From positions 9,634,163 through 9,698,162 of the forward strand of contig NC_088297.1 of NCBI RefSeq assembly GCF_032854445.1: a stretch of DNA of 64,000 bases. The letters are read 5' to 3'. Below, one piece after another: positions 32,726-45,035 of the stretch. The notes beneath the pieces were generated by a model. The model had not been told where the DNA came from. It worked only from the letters and a program-made list of their open reading frames with translations, and did no database searches. The position numbers were made by a program, and so were the translations under genes. The stretch comes from Liolophura sinensis (taxonomy: Eukaryota > Mollusca > Polyplacophora > Chitonida > Chitonidae). Every line of letters begins with the position of its first letter. Positions within the stretch are counted from its first letter, which is position 1.

Positions 32726-35700
32726 GTAAGCCGACCAATATCCGTTAATTTTTGTTTGTAAAACCGTTTGTTGCACTTATGTCGCAGGAAGTGGCTAATG
32801 AACACAGTTTTATCAAAGCTAACGAAGGTATTTATTTTACAATTGCAATTCAACTGCAATGAGTATTTAAATGGAATATTACTTATGGTAGAACCCGCTT
32901 TGCATCTTATTCCGGTTAGTACAACCCCACACTGTCTCCTCGCGTCCTTGTTAAAATTGCTGTTTAATAGTTCAAAGAAATACAGAAAACCACCGACTTT
33001 GGCAGGATACTGACGAGCTGTGACACACTATAATTGCGGAGGACAGTGATATACCGCAGAGAAACAACTGTGCCATTAAGTCTTTGATCAGACAGTCCTC
33101 TTATATCTGACACGATGTAAGAAAATAAATTGGAAGCAATAGTTTATGACATTTTTTTATGTCCAGAAAACCCCTAGGACACTTCAGACTTTGATCTGAG
33201 TATATAGATTTTTCCAAAATTCGAGAAATTAGAGGTTCGTTTATCTGTTTGATCCGAATTTATTAATTCGTAAATTTGTATCGGATCAGAAATAAACCCT
33301 GATAAGTTTGTGATTTATCTTACAACCAATTTAATTTTGTTTATTTATTTTCCTTTTTTATGATGCGATTCCAATCCTTCGAGCGCAAGCGTAAATCCAT
33401 GTCACAAAATTACATCACTATAAATTCCAAACTACCTTGTGTAAAGAATGATGTCATCATTCTGGGTGCTATGCACAGGCCTAAGATAACCGGTGTTTAT
33501 AGTGCGTGGGTGTGGAGGGAAGACGCGTAGCTTAGTCAGTAAGAGACCTCCAACAAGGAATTTGGAGATTCCTCCGCTCTCAACGTTCCTAGATGATCTT
33601 GGTGACAATAGGTTGTCACCATTTGAGCAGCCTTAGGTTCGTTGAAGACGAATTACCTCCGACCAATATGGTATACAAGTGTGACTGCCACACGTGCGAA
33701 AGGCCGTCAGTAATTTGCCTAGGGTCGTTAGTTTACCTCGGTCTCTCCGGTTTTAACCGCCTCTATATCGGTGAAATCATCTTGTGTATGGCGTTAATGA
33801 GCAATTAATCGGTCATAGTCAAATTGCAATCGTTTACTTTATTTAATTTGTTTGCAACCAATATAATATATGATTTTTCCCCTATTTTCATTGCTCTTCT
33901 TGGTTTATTTATTCTTCTTTTTGAATATATCGGTATCTAAATAAAGCAGATTGGTCTTACTGAAGATCACTGGCCCCAGGGTCAGGAAGCGATCTTAAGT
34001 CAAAATTTTAATTGTTAAATTTGGTATGTTCCTTTTCGTTATTTTAGCTGAAATTTGTGGTACAATAAATACTTACCCAGAATATACGTTGTCAAGCAAT
34101 ATTTTTACCATGTTAGATCGGAAATAAAAAGTTCATAACGATTGGAAATTTTGACTTAAGACTAAGATCACTTCTTGAACCCGGTGCTTGGTACATAGTG
34201 TTAATTTTGACTTATTTCCCTTATTTTCCCTCCAGAATACTCTGGACCACGGTTATTGTTGCACAGCTAGCTGCCTTTTTAGCGGTCATCACTGGTCAAA
34301 TAATCCATGTTAACCAACTCCCAGTCCTAACCAATGTCATCACAAGCTACGAGGACCAGTTAGCCTTCCCGGGGGTCACCGTCTGTAAGCCACTTTCCAA
34401 GGCTGCTTACCCTGACCTCGAGCCATTCGAGAATGACGTCTTGATGAATCTCAATATTAAAAACCGAACATTCTTCACGTCACTTCCTGTTGAGGATTAC
34501 GCCAGAATCGACACCGGGGAAATCTATCACAAGAGATTTCTGCTTCAGAAGAAATTTCTGCGGTTTTGCATGTTTGCACACAGTAACTGCTCACATTTTG
34601 TTAAGACAAGCCTCGCAAGAGATTCTTTTTGCGAGAGCGTCAATAGTGTTTTACCAGACGACATATCATGGTCACGTGACACGAATGAAACTGAAACAGC
34701 CAATAGATCGAGAGGGTTCATATCAAGGACACCTGGTAAGGAAGCAGGTCTCAGCCTCCTTCTAAAGCTTGAGGGGGAGGATCGCGGTGTGAAGGTCAGT
34801 AATGGTAGTTATATTTTTTTTTGGAATTTTTATTGAACGTTTTGAATGTTGAATTGAATTTTTCCATCATGTATAAGATGATCTCTAAGAAGGCTTGGTG
34901 CTGGTGCACCAGATGACGTCGCTATTAATGACGACAATGTACTAGTCATTAACGTTTTTACATTCAATTTCAAAAGAGTTCCAATGATCCAGCAGCGAAC
35001 AGCAGTAACATGTGGAAAAAATTCTCACAACACCATTGTCAGGCAATTAAATTGAACACCCTTGAACAGAGCGCGTTGACTGAAGTACCGGCATTTGTTG
35101 CGTTGGTATATATGGCCTGATATTTCGTCTGATATTCGTGTAGACCAAACAGGGCCGTTCCAACTCCGTTATCTAAGGTTTAAGACATAGGGTGTCCAAA
35201 AGTTCGTTGAGATTATCACATGTGTACCGTAGTACATATATTTTCTTCCATAATTCTATTTTTCCCATGTAGTGTTATAAAACAATAACCCCAAAAATAA
35301 ATTTTATCAGGTCGTTTAGCTGAAGCAGGTATACCTGTGGGCAAGAACGATAACTCTGTCTAGGGGACCATAAATCCAGATTAGAAGAGATTACGTCACA
35401 ATTGTACAAAGGAAATAACCTGGACCATGGTTGATATTTGACACCGCACAGCAGAAAGACCCTGAGGCGTAGGCTATCCATAGTCGATCTATTCACGAAT
35501 AAATCGTTTGTGACATATTCGATGATATGGCTGATAAATTGTATGTTTGGAACAATCTTTTCTTATCTTGTTGTGGGGAAGCATTACCAAATAAGCAAGT
35601 AACGACCAGGGGATAAACCATGGGCGACAAATGATGTTCATTATAAATTAAGAATAAGAAATAGATGTTTAAAAAATTTAAGAGGAAGACTGATTTCCTT

Positions 35701-38700
35701 TTTGTATATATACGCGTGAAGCTAATATCACTAAGAGAAAAGCAAATATTAAGATATGGTGAAAAACTAAAGGGAAAACTTTCTAATCCCAGTTTAGATT
35801 CCAAGTCTTATTGGTCTATAATGAAATCTCTGCTGGGTTCAAAAGCGAAACCACCTGTCCCTTCTTTAATCGTTAACGATAAAAATGTATCAAGTGATAC
35901 TGAAAAAGCTAATTAGTTCGTTAGATTTTTTGTAAGCCATTCAACTCTTCCGTCAGTAATACCAGCTTTACCTCCATTCACCTATGGGGGCCTCCGTGGC
36001 TCAGTCGGTTAGCGCGCTAGTGCAGCGTAATGACCCAAGAGTCTCTCACCAATGCGGCCGCTATCAGTTCATGCTGGCTTCCTCTCCGGCTGTACGTGGG
36101 AAGGTCTGCCAGCAACCTGCGGATGGTCGTGGGTTTCCCCCGGGCTGTGCCTGGTTTCCACCCACAATAATGCTGGCCGCCGTCGTATAGGTGAAATATT
36201 CTTGAGTACGGCGTAAAACACCAATCAAATAAATAAATAAATAAATCCATTCACCTATTACACTGCTGCACGCCTTAATTGTATACATACAAGTGAAACG
36301 GAAGTAGCTGGTTTTCTGTCCAATCTAAATATTAGGAAAGCTTCTGGTGCTGATTAAAATTAGTAATTTCATGCTCAAAAATACAGCGGAAAATATAGCA
36401 CCTAACCTCACTAAACTATTTAATTTCTCACTTCAGTCAGGAGTCTTTTAATAAGCTTGGAAACTATCTAGAGTATGCCCTTTCTTTAAAAATGGAGATA
36501 GACATGACATGTCAAGTTACAGACCAGTTTCTCTACAACCCTCTCTCTCTAAAGTGCTAGAAAAAGTAGTATATAAGCACTTGTATGAATATTGTATCAA
36601 CCATTACCATCTAATATCGAATAATTCTGGATTTAAACATGGCGACTCGACAATATGTCAGTTAACTAAAATTGTACACGATGTATACAGAAGTCTGGAT
36701 AATTGTAATGACACGTGTTTAGTTTCCTAGATGTAAGCAAGGCTTTGTTGAAGTCTGGCATGAGGGTCTTTTGTTTAAATTGAGACATTTGGGTGATGGG
36801 GACCCAATACTGACATGGATTCAGAATTATTTATCTGACAGAAAAATTAAAGTTTGTTTAAACGGAGCTGATTCAGACATATATTCTATTCAAAGTGGAG
36901 TATCACAAGGCTCCGTTCTAGAACCACTTCTATTCTTGATTTTTGTAAATGACATAAATGTGAACATTGAATGTAATATCAATATTTTTGCTGGTGATAC
37001 ATCTTTGTTCGAAGAGATGACTGAGTTTATTACATCTGAAAATAAAATAAATCGAGATCTAGGTCGATTGTCATAATGGGCCAAACAGTGGCTGATAACA
37101 TTTAATGCACAGAAAACTGTATACTTACTTGTCTCCTTGAAAAAGAACCCGATGTACCCAAAACTATATTATTGATGGTATTGAAGTGAAGAGCGTTCAG
37201 CACCATAAACACCCTGGTATCATTCTACAACAATATGGTAAATTGGGGCGAACATATAAGATCACTCGTAAATAAATGTAATAAGAAATTAGGTATTATA
37301 AATAGAGTGAAAAGGATATTAACAAGGAAGTGTTTAATAACTTTATGCAATAGCCTCATTAGATCTACAATAGAGTATGGCGACATATTATATGATAACT
37401 GTAGCATTGCGCTTTCCCAGAAACTGGAAAATGTTCAACGGCGCGCAGCTTTGCTTTGTACAAGTGAAATGCGTCGTACATCAGATACAGCTCTGCTGAG
37501 TGAACTCAATTGGACACCACTATATGTTCGGAGTTAACAACATAGGATTCTGCTATTTCTTAAAATTGTAAATGGATTTTTCCCACCTTATCTACAGTCC
37601 CTATTACCAAGTCTGTCAGCAGAGTATAATACATATAGGTTAAGGTATAATGAAAATTTACGTATATTTAGATGCAGTCTCGGTATATAAAATCTTTCTT
37701 CTACCCGAAAACAACTAATGACTGGAATAATTTACCTAAACATATTCGCCATTCTTCAATTAAAGAACTTCAAAAATTTCTATCTCTACCAATTATTACT
37801 ACATCTGGTGATTTATAGCGTTATATAATGACTTTAGCAACTTTTCATCTGTCCAGCACTGCAGAATGAGAATGGGACTCAGCGCTCTTCGGGCAGACCT
37901 TTTTAAGTCTAATATTATTGAAGATACTACTTGCCATTACTGTAATAATACATGTGAAGATAACTTTCATTATTTTTTTTTATTTGCTCTCAATTTGCCA
38001 CCCATAGGAAGCACATGCTACATACTTTCACACAAATTATTTCACCTGGTGTAAATTATTCTGTTTTTATTCCACAATGTTCACGACATATATGTAATAT
38101 ACTTTTGTTTGGCTCTAAAGATCTAAATTACGAAGATAATGAACTTGTTTTTCAATGTGTACATAAATTTATCAATGATACAGAAAGGTTTTATGACCAT
38201 GATAATGGTAATAACATGTTAACATTGTAAATAATAATTAATTTATTTCAACTTATATTCCGTTTTCTGAAATATGTATTCCCATATTTATATGTATGTA
38301 CTTCGTTAGCTATTATGTTATTAAATGATGCTTTGACAAGATCTCCGTAGTAGCCATTAGGCTGTGAAAAATCCTCGTTAAATAAATAAAGAATTAAATT
38401 AAATTAAATTAAAACAAATTAAAACAGTAAGGCATAAACAAAAGGATCCAGCCTTTCAGTTAATATCAGATTGTTCTAACGCCTGTAGTAAGAAGCGTGA
38501 TAAGCTGGGCTAAATGGATAGTCTTGTCAATAATTCATTGTAGAGGACTTTGTCTGGGTATACATTGATTTGCATGCTAAATTATTTCCCTCCTGGTGTT
38601 TCCGGGAAGAAAAACAAAACAAAACAAGCCAAATAAAGGTTTCAGGTTTTGTCTCAGTACGCATGCGCGTAGCGTATCATAGGTGTGACAGACTAGAGCA

Positions 38701-41700
38701 CTTGATTATTTATGCCTATGGTACAACAATACAGCCTTCGGAGACAGCCCAGAATTCAGCTCCAATCCAGTTTCTTAAAACGTATTTTTCTAAATTTTTG
38801 ATTTGGAACTTTCCTCGAATCCCATTTAGTCCAGGCTGTCACAACGAGTGGAATAAAACACGAGGATTTTGCTGAACTGTACGTAACCGTCGAGGGTCAT
38901 AATGCTTAAAAACGATCACGTAGATTTGTTTGTCTCGCAACGATGAAATTTTGATCTTTCTAGCTTATGAAACCACAAGCTTGGAGTAAAGGGTAATAAA
39001 CCGTGAGATCTTCTGTGTGCGATCCTTCTGGTTAAAAACAGCGTTTCGTCCTCGATGGGGCACATGGCTTCCTCGAATGTGTTCTATGTAATGTTTAATG
39101 CGATATGAAACATGGCCTAGTGCAATGTATATGAATCATTCCCATGTCCTGATTGAAAATTTTAGAGTTTCCACCATCACATACCAAAGTTGGCTGTGAA
39201 GCCGTCTGCTTCTGACTGCGTTACGGTGTTATTTAAAACAGTTTGATGAAACATCATGACAAGTATACGGAGAACCAATAACTTTCCGTTACTTTGACTG
39301 ACAGTTGATCCTCCACGAGCCTGACGAGAAAATACGGGTGGTGAATTCAGAGTTCCTACAGTTATCTCCCTTCAGTGAAAACTTCATTGGCGTTAAGTTG
39401 TTCAAGGTATGTATGATCATTTATAATTCAGCCATAGTTGTACATATTTATTTATAATTATTGAAGTATACAGAGAACGAATCTTTTCGAAATTGCTTAA
39501 TATGTATTGAAGGACCATTCAGCCGTGTGTTATGTCTTCTTATAGATGGCAGATCTTAACACACTAGAGCGTTATACCGAACACGCTGAATATATCACAG
39601 TATCTTAACGATGGTTTACAATCTCGACCAATCGTCTAAAGCTTAACCACGTGGCGATTAAAGGTTATCCTTAGAATTGGTTTGATCTAACAGATTTTTG
39701 TTTAACGTCGTAATCAAAAATGTTGAACTTATATCACGGCGGTCAGGACCATGGATGGGTTAAACCACAGTGCACCACCGCCAGAGCTGGATTCGAACAC
39801 GCGACCTCTTGGTCAAGAGACTGACACTGAGAGCACAAACGAAAATGTGGAAAAGGCTTTCGGTAGAGTTTAGTTAAAATACAATTTTGATTTCTATAGA
39901 ACAAGTTTCTGCCTTCGCCTTACCGAGCATTTGGAGACCGGAAGTGTCAGGTGACAACGGGTGACTTCCGGCACCCTCTAATTCCCACCGGAAAGTACAC
40001 CCTTCGAGCCTGCCAGGACGCCTGTATGATTGAGGGCGCCAGAAACTTTTGTGGGTGTCAACTGGATTACGCCAGTGGATGGGCTGATGGTAATTAACCC
40101 TGATTAACCCTGTACGTTGATGAATTCTGAGATTTTTTTGTGTTCCCTTATTTTAGAGACTACCGCATGGGTTTATAATACAGATCTCATAGATGGACAC
40201 ATTGACTGTATTTTATCGTTATTAAATTTACCGTTTCATAACCGTAGACACCGTAAATAAAAATTATGTCGCCTAATAGGCTCCAATCTGTATCCATTCT
40301 GCAAATATCCACAACCAAAGCAATATCTGCAAACATGTATGAATGAATTATAATATGAGGGCTCACAGTCTATGCGTTTGAAGTTGTTGAAGTTGTTGTC
40401 GGGTAGAAGATGCTAACTATCCCACATTCTAACTTAGGCATAGTAACTCTGAATTATCTTCCTCCATCTTTTTTCCCTACTCAACAGAAAAGGCGTGTGA
40501 TCCGTTACGGTTGATCGACTGTCACGCGAAGATGATGGAGAGATTCTTGAACAACACTCTCCGTAAGTTGTTTGGTTAACCGCTTGCAATATGCTCTCAT
40601 TCGTTGGTCCGCCGTCTATTTTGTTACTTTTATTTTAGTATTATTGCTGCCCAGACGAATCTTTAAAAGAGACTTCCCTCAAATCCTGTCTATGAATTTT
40701 TTGCTTTCTTAGTGACTGAAAAATGTGATCTATCTTTTTACATTTCAAGTGAATGACAATTGAGTACATGTGCACTGGACAAATCGAGGTATATCGTAGG
40801 TGTTTAGCACCGCTACTTGAAGAGAATCATGCAAAAATAAAACAAATCGCTCAGATATTTCAGCGGAAACCTCAAATTTTACGGTTTGTATTTCTGGACA
40901 TCTCGAATAGAGGTTTTTCGCTGATATATCTAATTCTCTTCAAGTGAATCATTCAAAATCAAAACGCTTTTTATACTTTTTACATTTCCAGTGAATGACC
41001 ATTGAGTACATGTGCACTGGACAAACAAGCAAAAATAAGTGTGATGTTAAACACCTACGCAATACCTCGATTTGTCTAGTGCACATGTACTCAATGATCA
41101 TTAACTGGAAATATAAAAAGTATAAAAAGCGTTTTCTTCTGCAAACGTGTTCCAGAGGATAGATTATCCAAGTTTGATAAAGGTAAATCCTTTCTTTTTC
41201 TGTCGTTTTAGCGGTACCTTTGTGCGACTGCCCGTTACCGTGTGAAGACCTAGTGTACCACACGACTCTATCCTCTAGTCCCATTGGAAACGTATCAGAT
41301 ACGAACAGGTAACAAAATGTCTCTGTCAAGTACTTTATGTTCTATAGCCAATGTTACCACAAGACTCTCTATTATAGACCAATAGAAACGTATCAGATTC
41401 AGACAGGTAACAAAATGTCTCTGTCAAGTACTTTATGTTCTATAGCCAATGTTACCACAAGACTCTCTCTTATAGACCCACGGGAAACGTATCAGATACG
41501 GACAGGTAACAAAATGTCTCTGTCAAGTACTTCATGTTCTATAGCCACTGTTACGACATGACTCTGTTCTCTAGTCCCATGGGAAACGTAACAGATAAGG
41601 CTATGTAACAAAGCCCAATCTCCACTAAGTACTTTATGTTCTATAAACACGATTTTCTCTTTTAGTCCTTTGGGAACCATAAGGGATACGGACGTGTAAG

Positions 41701-43232
41701 TAATCTCAGTGCCTCTGCCAAATACATGTACTCAATGCTCTAACTACTCTTTGTCTTTCTGTTTTAACTACGAAGAGCATCTGTCTAAATTGAACACGAT
41801 ATCCAGTATGTTAGTGTTGTTTCCAACTGTTTACCCCTTGTACTTAATCATAGGGTGGATTTTTAAAACACGCATGCGCCATAGCCAGCGTCCATGTATC
41901 GTCGTATAAGCATTATCCCCAAAATGAATGATGGATACCTGTCTATTCCGGCAATGTGACAACAAAATATATTTTCTGGTCGTTATTGGACTGTACAACC
42001 TTATTACATCTATATAACTTCCAAATTACTAGAGACCATATGTGCAATAAACCTTTTTCTGCCAGATGTTAATAAATCGCTAAACAGTGTTTTATTTTCC
42101 AGGGAAAATGATATCCTTATTCACATCCACTTTGATCGCCTGAAGATCGTGTCTACAGAGCAAGTGCCCGACTACACCACCGGCGACGTCTTTGGTGCTG
42201 TCTGTCTTATTTTGTATACTGGGGCCTCCGTGGCTCAGTTGGTAATGACCCAGGAACCTCTCACCAATGCGGTTGCTGGGAGGTCAGGTCAAGCTCATGT
42301 TGGCTTCCTCTCCGAGCGTACGTGGGAAGGTCTTGCAGCAACTTGCGGATGGTCATGGGTTTCCCCCGGGCTCTGCCTGGTTTCTTCCCATTATAATGCT
42401 GGCCGCCGTCGTATAAGTGAAATATTCTTAAGTACGGCGTAAAACACCAATCAAATAAATAAATAAATATAATGTATATTACTGTTGTATTATTTTTTGG
42501 TTAGGATTTAACGCCGTATACTCAAGAATGTTTCACTTATACGACTGTGGTCAACTTAGTGGGTGAAGGGAGTTCGTAGTAAATTAAAATACTCAAATAA
42601 AATAAATATCATCCTAGACGGTGCCATGTAAGGTTTCTCCTTTATGATCACCATCTTCAGAACTTTTCTTGCAATTCTGTAAGCGATTACTCAATACATG
42701 TATCTAGGTATCAAGAATAGAGTCACCTGTTCTCGCTTGATATACTTCTGGGTGGCGATTTCCCGTTGCTTAAGCTCGGCTTATAAAAATCAGTACCACA
42801 TTTGTTGGGACATACCGCTAACAGCTTGAAATCCTTTGCTCATCTGGACCGTGTTTCATGTCACGACTGGTGCCTTTAGAACCGGCCTGCTACACGCTTG
42901 AAAGCGACCTATAATTCTAAGCAAAGTAAATCGAAGCATATACACTAGCAGTAATACGACAGGCCTCGGCATTTTGATTGTTCAAGATTCTTTCAATCAT
43001 ATGCACTGTATATGATGTGTGACTGCTTTATGGATAGATAACATTGTGGATAACAAATTGTTTCTTGTTTTCTTCTCTTCCCCCAGCGTCTATTGGCGGT
43101 CAGATGGGGCTGTTTCTGGGTGCCTCCATCATCACGGTAACAGAGCTCCTGGAGCTGATAGTCAGATGTATGTATGGCTGGATGCGGAGAGACGTGCGAA
43201 AGACAAATAGCCCGGTGGATGTGAACAAGTAA
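32580..43232 (+). CDS. Gene 2: DEG/ENaC (ASIC-like) sodium channel subunit, 8 exons
   Basis: Joined exons are 32580-32725, 34236-34794, 39305-39406, 39900-40089, 40488-40562, 41212-41308, 42103-42194 and 43087-43232, giving 468 residues. Same architecture as gene 1: His-Gly at 34-35, TM1 about 52-73, FPGVTVCKP, CDCPLPC at 362-368, the Gly-Ala-Ser filter at 432-434 in GQMGLFLGAS, then TM2 and a basic tail ending DVNK. It is the most diverged of the three (for example HVNQLPVLTNV against HVKNLPVLTNV). Introns hold a LINE with a nested SINE (intron 2), a foldback element (intron 5), an exon-derived repeat (intron 6) and a full-length SINE 26 bp after the exon 7 donor (intron 7). All exons are open. 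Channel subunit in the plasma membrane; partner and gating stimulus unknown. Confidence 0.92.
32740..34190 (+). other. Gene 2 intron 1
   Basis: Only 1.5 kb against 10.6 kb in gene 1, since no Polinton is present. It contains a diverged TAAACCACCGAC-type repeat at about 32984-33015. Short frames inside have no support. Confidence 0.5.
34236..34794 (+). CDS. Gene 2 exon 2
   Basis: Residues 49-235 with TM1 (VIVAQLAAFLAVITG) and the proximal extracellular domain. Acceptor TCCAG|A, donor AAG|GTCAGT. Confidence 0.92.
35660..38425 (+). mobile_element. Degenerate non-LTR retrotransposon (LINE) in gene 2 intron 2
   Basis: The 3' part of a LINE ORF2 read across several frames: YRPVSLQPSLSKVLEKV (RT, about 36518), SGVSQGSVLEPLLF (about 36892), the catalytic box as FAGDTSLF (about 36985) where a Y/F-A-D-D box is expected, ENVQRRAALL (about 37428), and a C-terminal Cys/His segment CHYCNNTCEDNFHYFF (about 37930). 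It ends in an (AATTA)n tail at about 38390-38420. The endonuclease domain is missing, consistent with 5' truncation. Motifs suggest a Jockey/CR1-type element; the clade is not resolved. Confidence 0.9.
35973..36258 (+). mobile_element. Full-length SINE A nested in the LINE, perfect 13-bp TSD
   Basis: SINE 35986-36245 starts with a tRNA-like head (GGGGGCCTCCGTGGCTCAGT then TTAGCGCGCTAG) and ends in (AAAT)n. TCCATTCACCTAT flanks it at 35973-35985 and 36246-36258. It is the best reference copy here. Confidence 0.96.
38430..39290 (+). other. Gene 2 intron 2, right part
   Basis: Intronic DNA. The minisatellite found here in genes 1 and 3 is absent. The last 60 bp before exon 3 match gene 1. Confidence 0.5.
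39305..39406 (+). CDS. Gene 2 exon 3
   Basis: Residues 236-269, LILHEPDEK to IGVKLFK. Acceptor TGACAG|T, donor AAG|GTATGT. Confidence 0.9.
39900..40089 (+). CDS. Gene 2 exon 4
   Basis: Residues 270-332 with FGDRKCQVTTGDF, CQDAC and FCGCQLDYASGWAD. The C-terminal end differs from the KKHTE/NKHTE ending of genes 1 and 3. Donor ATG|GTAATT. Confidence 0.92.
40488..40562 (+). CDS. Gene 2 exon 5
   Basis: Residues 333-357, KACDPLRLIDCHAKM. Acceptor CAACAG|A, donor CTCC|GTAAGT. Confidence 0.9.
40739..41136. repeat. Foldback (MITE-like) element in gene 2 intron 5
   Basis: 65-bp inverted arms at 40971-41035 and 41071-41135, sharing GAGTACATGTGCACTGGACA, with a 35-bp loop. A third, direct copy of the arm is at 40739-40806. 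A second, looser foldback (CTTGAAGAGAAT against ATTCTCTTCAAG) spans about 40817-40947. Confidence 0.85.
41212..41308 (+). CDS. Gene 2 exon 6 (signature exon)
   Basis: Residues 358-389 with CDCPLPCEDLVYHTTLSSS. Acceptor TTTTAG|C, donor ACAG|GTAACA. Its 3' end is repeated four times downstream. Confidence 0.92.
41309..41700 (+). repeat. Exon 6-derived ~99-bp tandem repeat with splice-site pairs
   Basis: Four further units follow the exon, each copying about 56 nt of exon 6's 3' end and about 43 nt of intron. Each has a pyrimidine-rich TAG or CTAG and a downstream GTAAC or GTAAGT, enclosing 41378-41406 (29 nt), 41476-41505, 41575-41604 and 41666-41695 (30 nt each). The three 30-nt units are open in the frame that exon 6 leaves. 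Confidence 0.9.
42103..42194 (+). CDS. Gene 2 exon 7
   Basis: Residues 390-420, HIHFDRLKIVSTEQVPDYT. Acceptor TCCAG|G, donor TTTG|GTGCTG. Confidence 0.9.
42221..42470 (+). mobile_element. Near full-length SINE A in gene 2 intron 7
   Basis: Head GGGGCCTCCGTGGCTCAGTT, body and (AAAT)n tail, with a short deletion in the tRNA-like head. It lies 26 bp after the exon 7 donor. Confidence 0.93.
43087..43232 (+). CDS. Gene 2 exon 8
   Basis: Residues 421-468: filter, TM2 and a tail ending SPVDVNK, TAA at 43230-43232. Acceptor CCCAG|C. Confidence 0.93.
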
Positions 43233-43560
43233 CAACGGTAGAGACTCGCGAAAGACGTCCAGCTGGGTGGAGGTCAACAAGTAACCAGGCGACTCGCGAA
43301 AGTGAACCAGTCGAGAAATCTGCCGAGGATATGGACAAGTAAGTTGGAGGCTCTTGAAAATCATTCAGTTAAGCGTGGAAAAGTTATCAGCACAGAGACC
43401 CGCGAAAGACAACCAGCCGGGCGGACGCAGACAAGTAACCAGGCTGGAGACTGGACAAGTAACCAAGTTAGAGACTCTTGAAATTCAATCATTTGGGCGT
43501 GGTCAAGTTACCAGTACCGAGACCCACGAAACACAACCGGCGGGGTTTTGCAGAGACTGA
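43180..43560 (+). repeat. Tail minisatellite of gene 2, left part
   Basis: Seven or so units of 45-55 bp with GAGACTCGCGAAAGAC and AACAAGTAAC, the first one coding. The array is cut at about 43560 by LINE sequence and resumes at 46385. Confidence 0.88.
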
Positions 43561-45035
43561 ACTTGACGAAACTGTAATCCCTGGGCATGTAACCACTCCA
43601 AAACACCGTGTCTGTAGATCATATGTCAGATGTGGTGGTATAATTATAGCAGTAAAGGACAATCTCTATCTAGATGTATCTGTACTAACTATTGATAGCA
43701 GTTAAATTTTTTTGATTAGTATATAGCAGAAAAGCACTAATATCTACGCTGACGTTTGTTTAAGAGTTGTGTATATCCTACCCGAATGTTCTATTTATGC
43801 AAATGAGGAGTTGTGATTAGAATTAGATAACACTATATCTGATATATGCACTGAAAGTAGTCGTAGAAAATAGCCGTACATTAAATAAGGCTGACAGTAT
43901 TACAACTGACCCACAACCAGCAGGAGAAGTACGCAGTGATGATGACACCCGGGGGAAACTCACGACAATCCACAGGTTGCTGGAAGACCTTCCCACTTAC
44001 GGCCGAAACGGAAGCCAAACTTTCCAAATGAAATGGATGCTGGTTGTATTTTGTTAGACACAGCGAGGACACTTGCAAAGTTAACAATTATGAACTGTTA
44101 GAAGTATGTAGCAATAAGAATATGTTCATTTGTAATGGACCATTAAGCAGAAACAGGTATATTAAAATATAGAAAACAACCTGTCAAAACGTTGGTGTTA
44201 TTGATTATGGGATGTAATGAAATTTATAAGCTATTTTGAAGTTCACCATTTTTGTAAACTGTACTCTGATATGTCCTGCCCTGTATCTTTCGATTTAATT
44301 TATTTCTTGAACTAGAAGACGTAACATATAGACATGAAACTGTAAGTAATCCAAAGAAACCTAAAAAAAATGGAATGCAGGAAGTTCATAATAATACAAT
44401 GAGGATATAGATATTGACAAAAAAAACCTACTTCTCAATGAAATTAATTGTTCGAACAATTTTACAGAAGTCATTATTTTTGTGTTTCAAATGGGCTTTC
44501 AGAAATTCTTGTTACGGCAGCCTATAAGACATTTGGTCTTAAAACTTCACACCTACAATCCCAGTATCTATACAAAACAAAGATATTAAGCCCTGGCTTG
44601 AAGGTACTTGCTTTGAAAAGCGAAAGTATTATCGCTTAGGTAAAAAAATTATATAAGCATAGAACTGAACCTAATAAGAAATGATTAATGCAGGCCAGCA
44701 ATGATTGTAAAAAGACTTTAAAGAAAAAATATAAAGAGTATAGCCTTCAAATTCTAAAGGGAAGCTTTTTAAGAAGGAATCAACGAAAAGGTTATTGGAA
44801 ATATTTAAACCGAAATGGAAAAACAAAACAAACAGAGCACGTATCATTGCAAAATATGTACCGCTACTTCAAAGATATAAATTTCGATTAACATGAACTA
44901 CAAAATTCGTGGATCGGACCCAGTGAGACAAATGGCAGTTTAGAGAGGAAAATAAAATAAGAGAAAATTAGATATATAATTAAATATTTTACAAAATGGC
45001 AAGCCGTGTGGAATCGATTTAGTTCTTAAGGTAGA
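43560..45035 (+). mobile_element. LINE fragment: endonuclease and upstream RT part
   Basis: Frames carry CRSYVRCGGIIIAVKDNL (about 43613, apurinic-endonuclease-type domain), VYILPECSIYANEE (about 43770), KKTLKKKYKEYSL (about 44706) and NGKPCGIDLVLK (about 44996, just upstream of where RT should start). Many stops. The RT core is missing. A decayed SINE A (minus) lies inside at about 43900-44025. Confidence 0.75.

Noticed and set aside
40949-41329. 126-codon minus-strand frame
   Set aside because: It crosses the foldback element and is antisense to exon 6.
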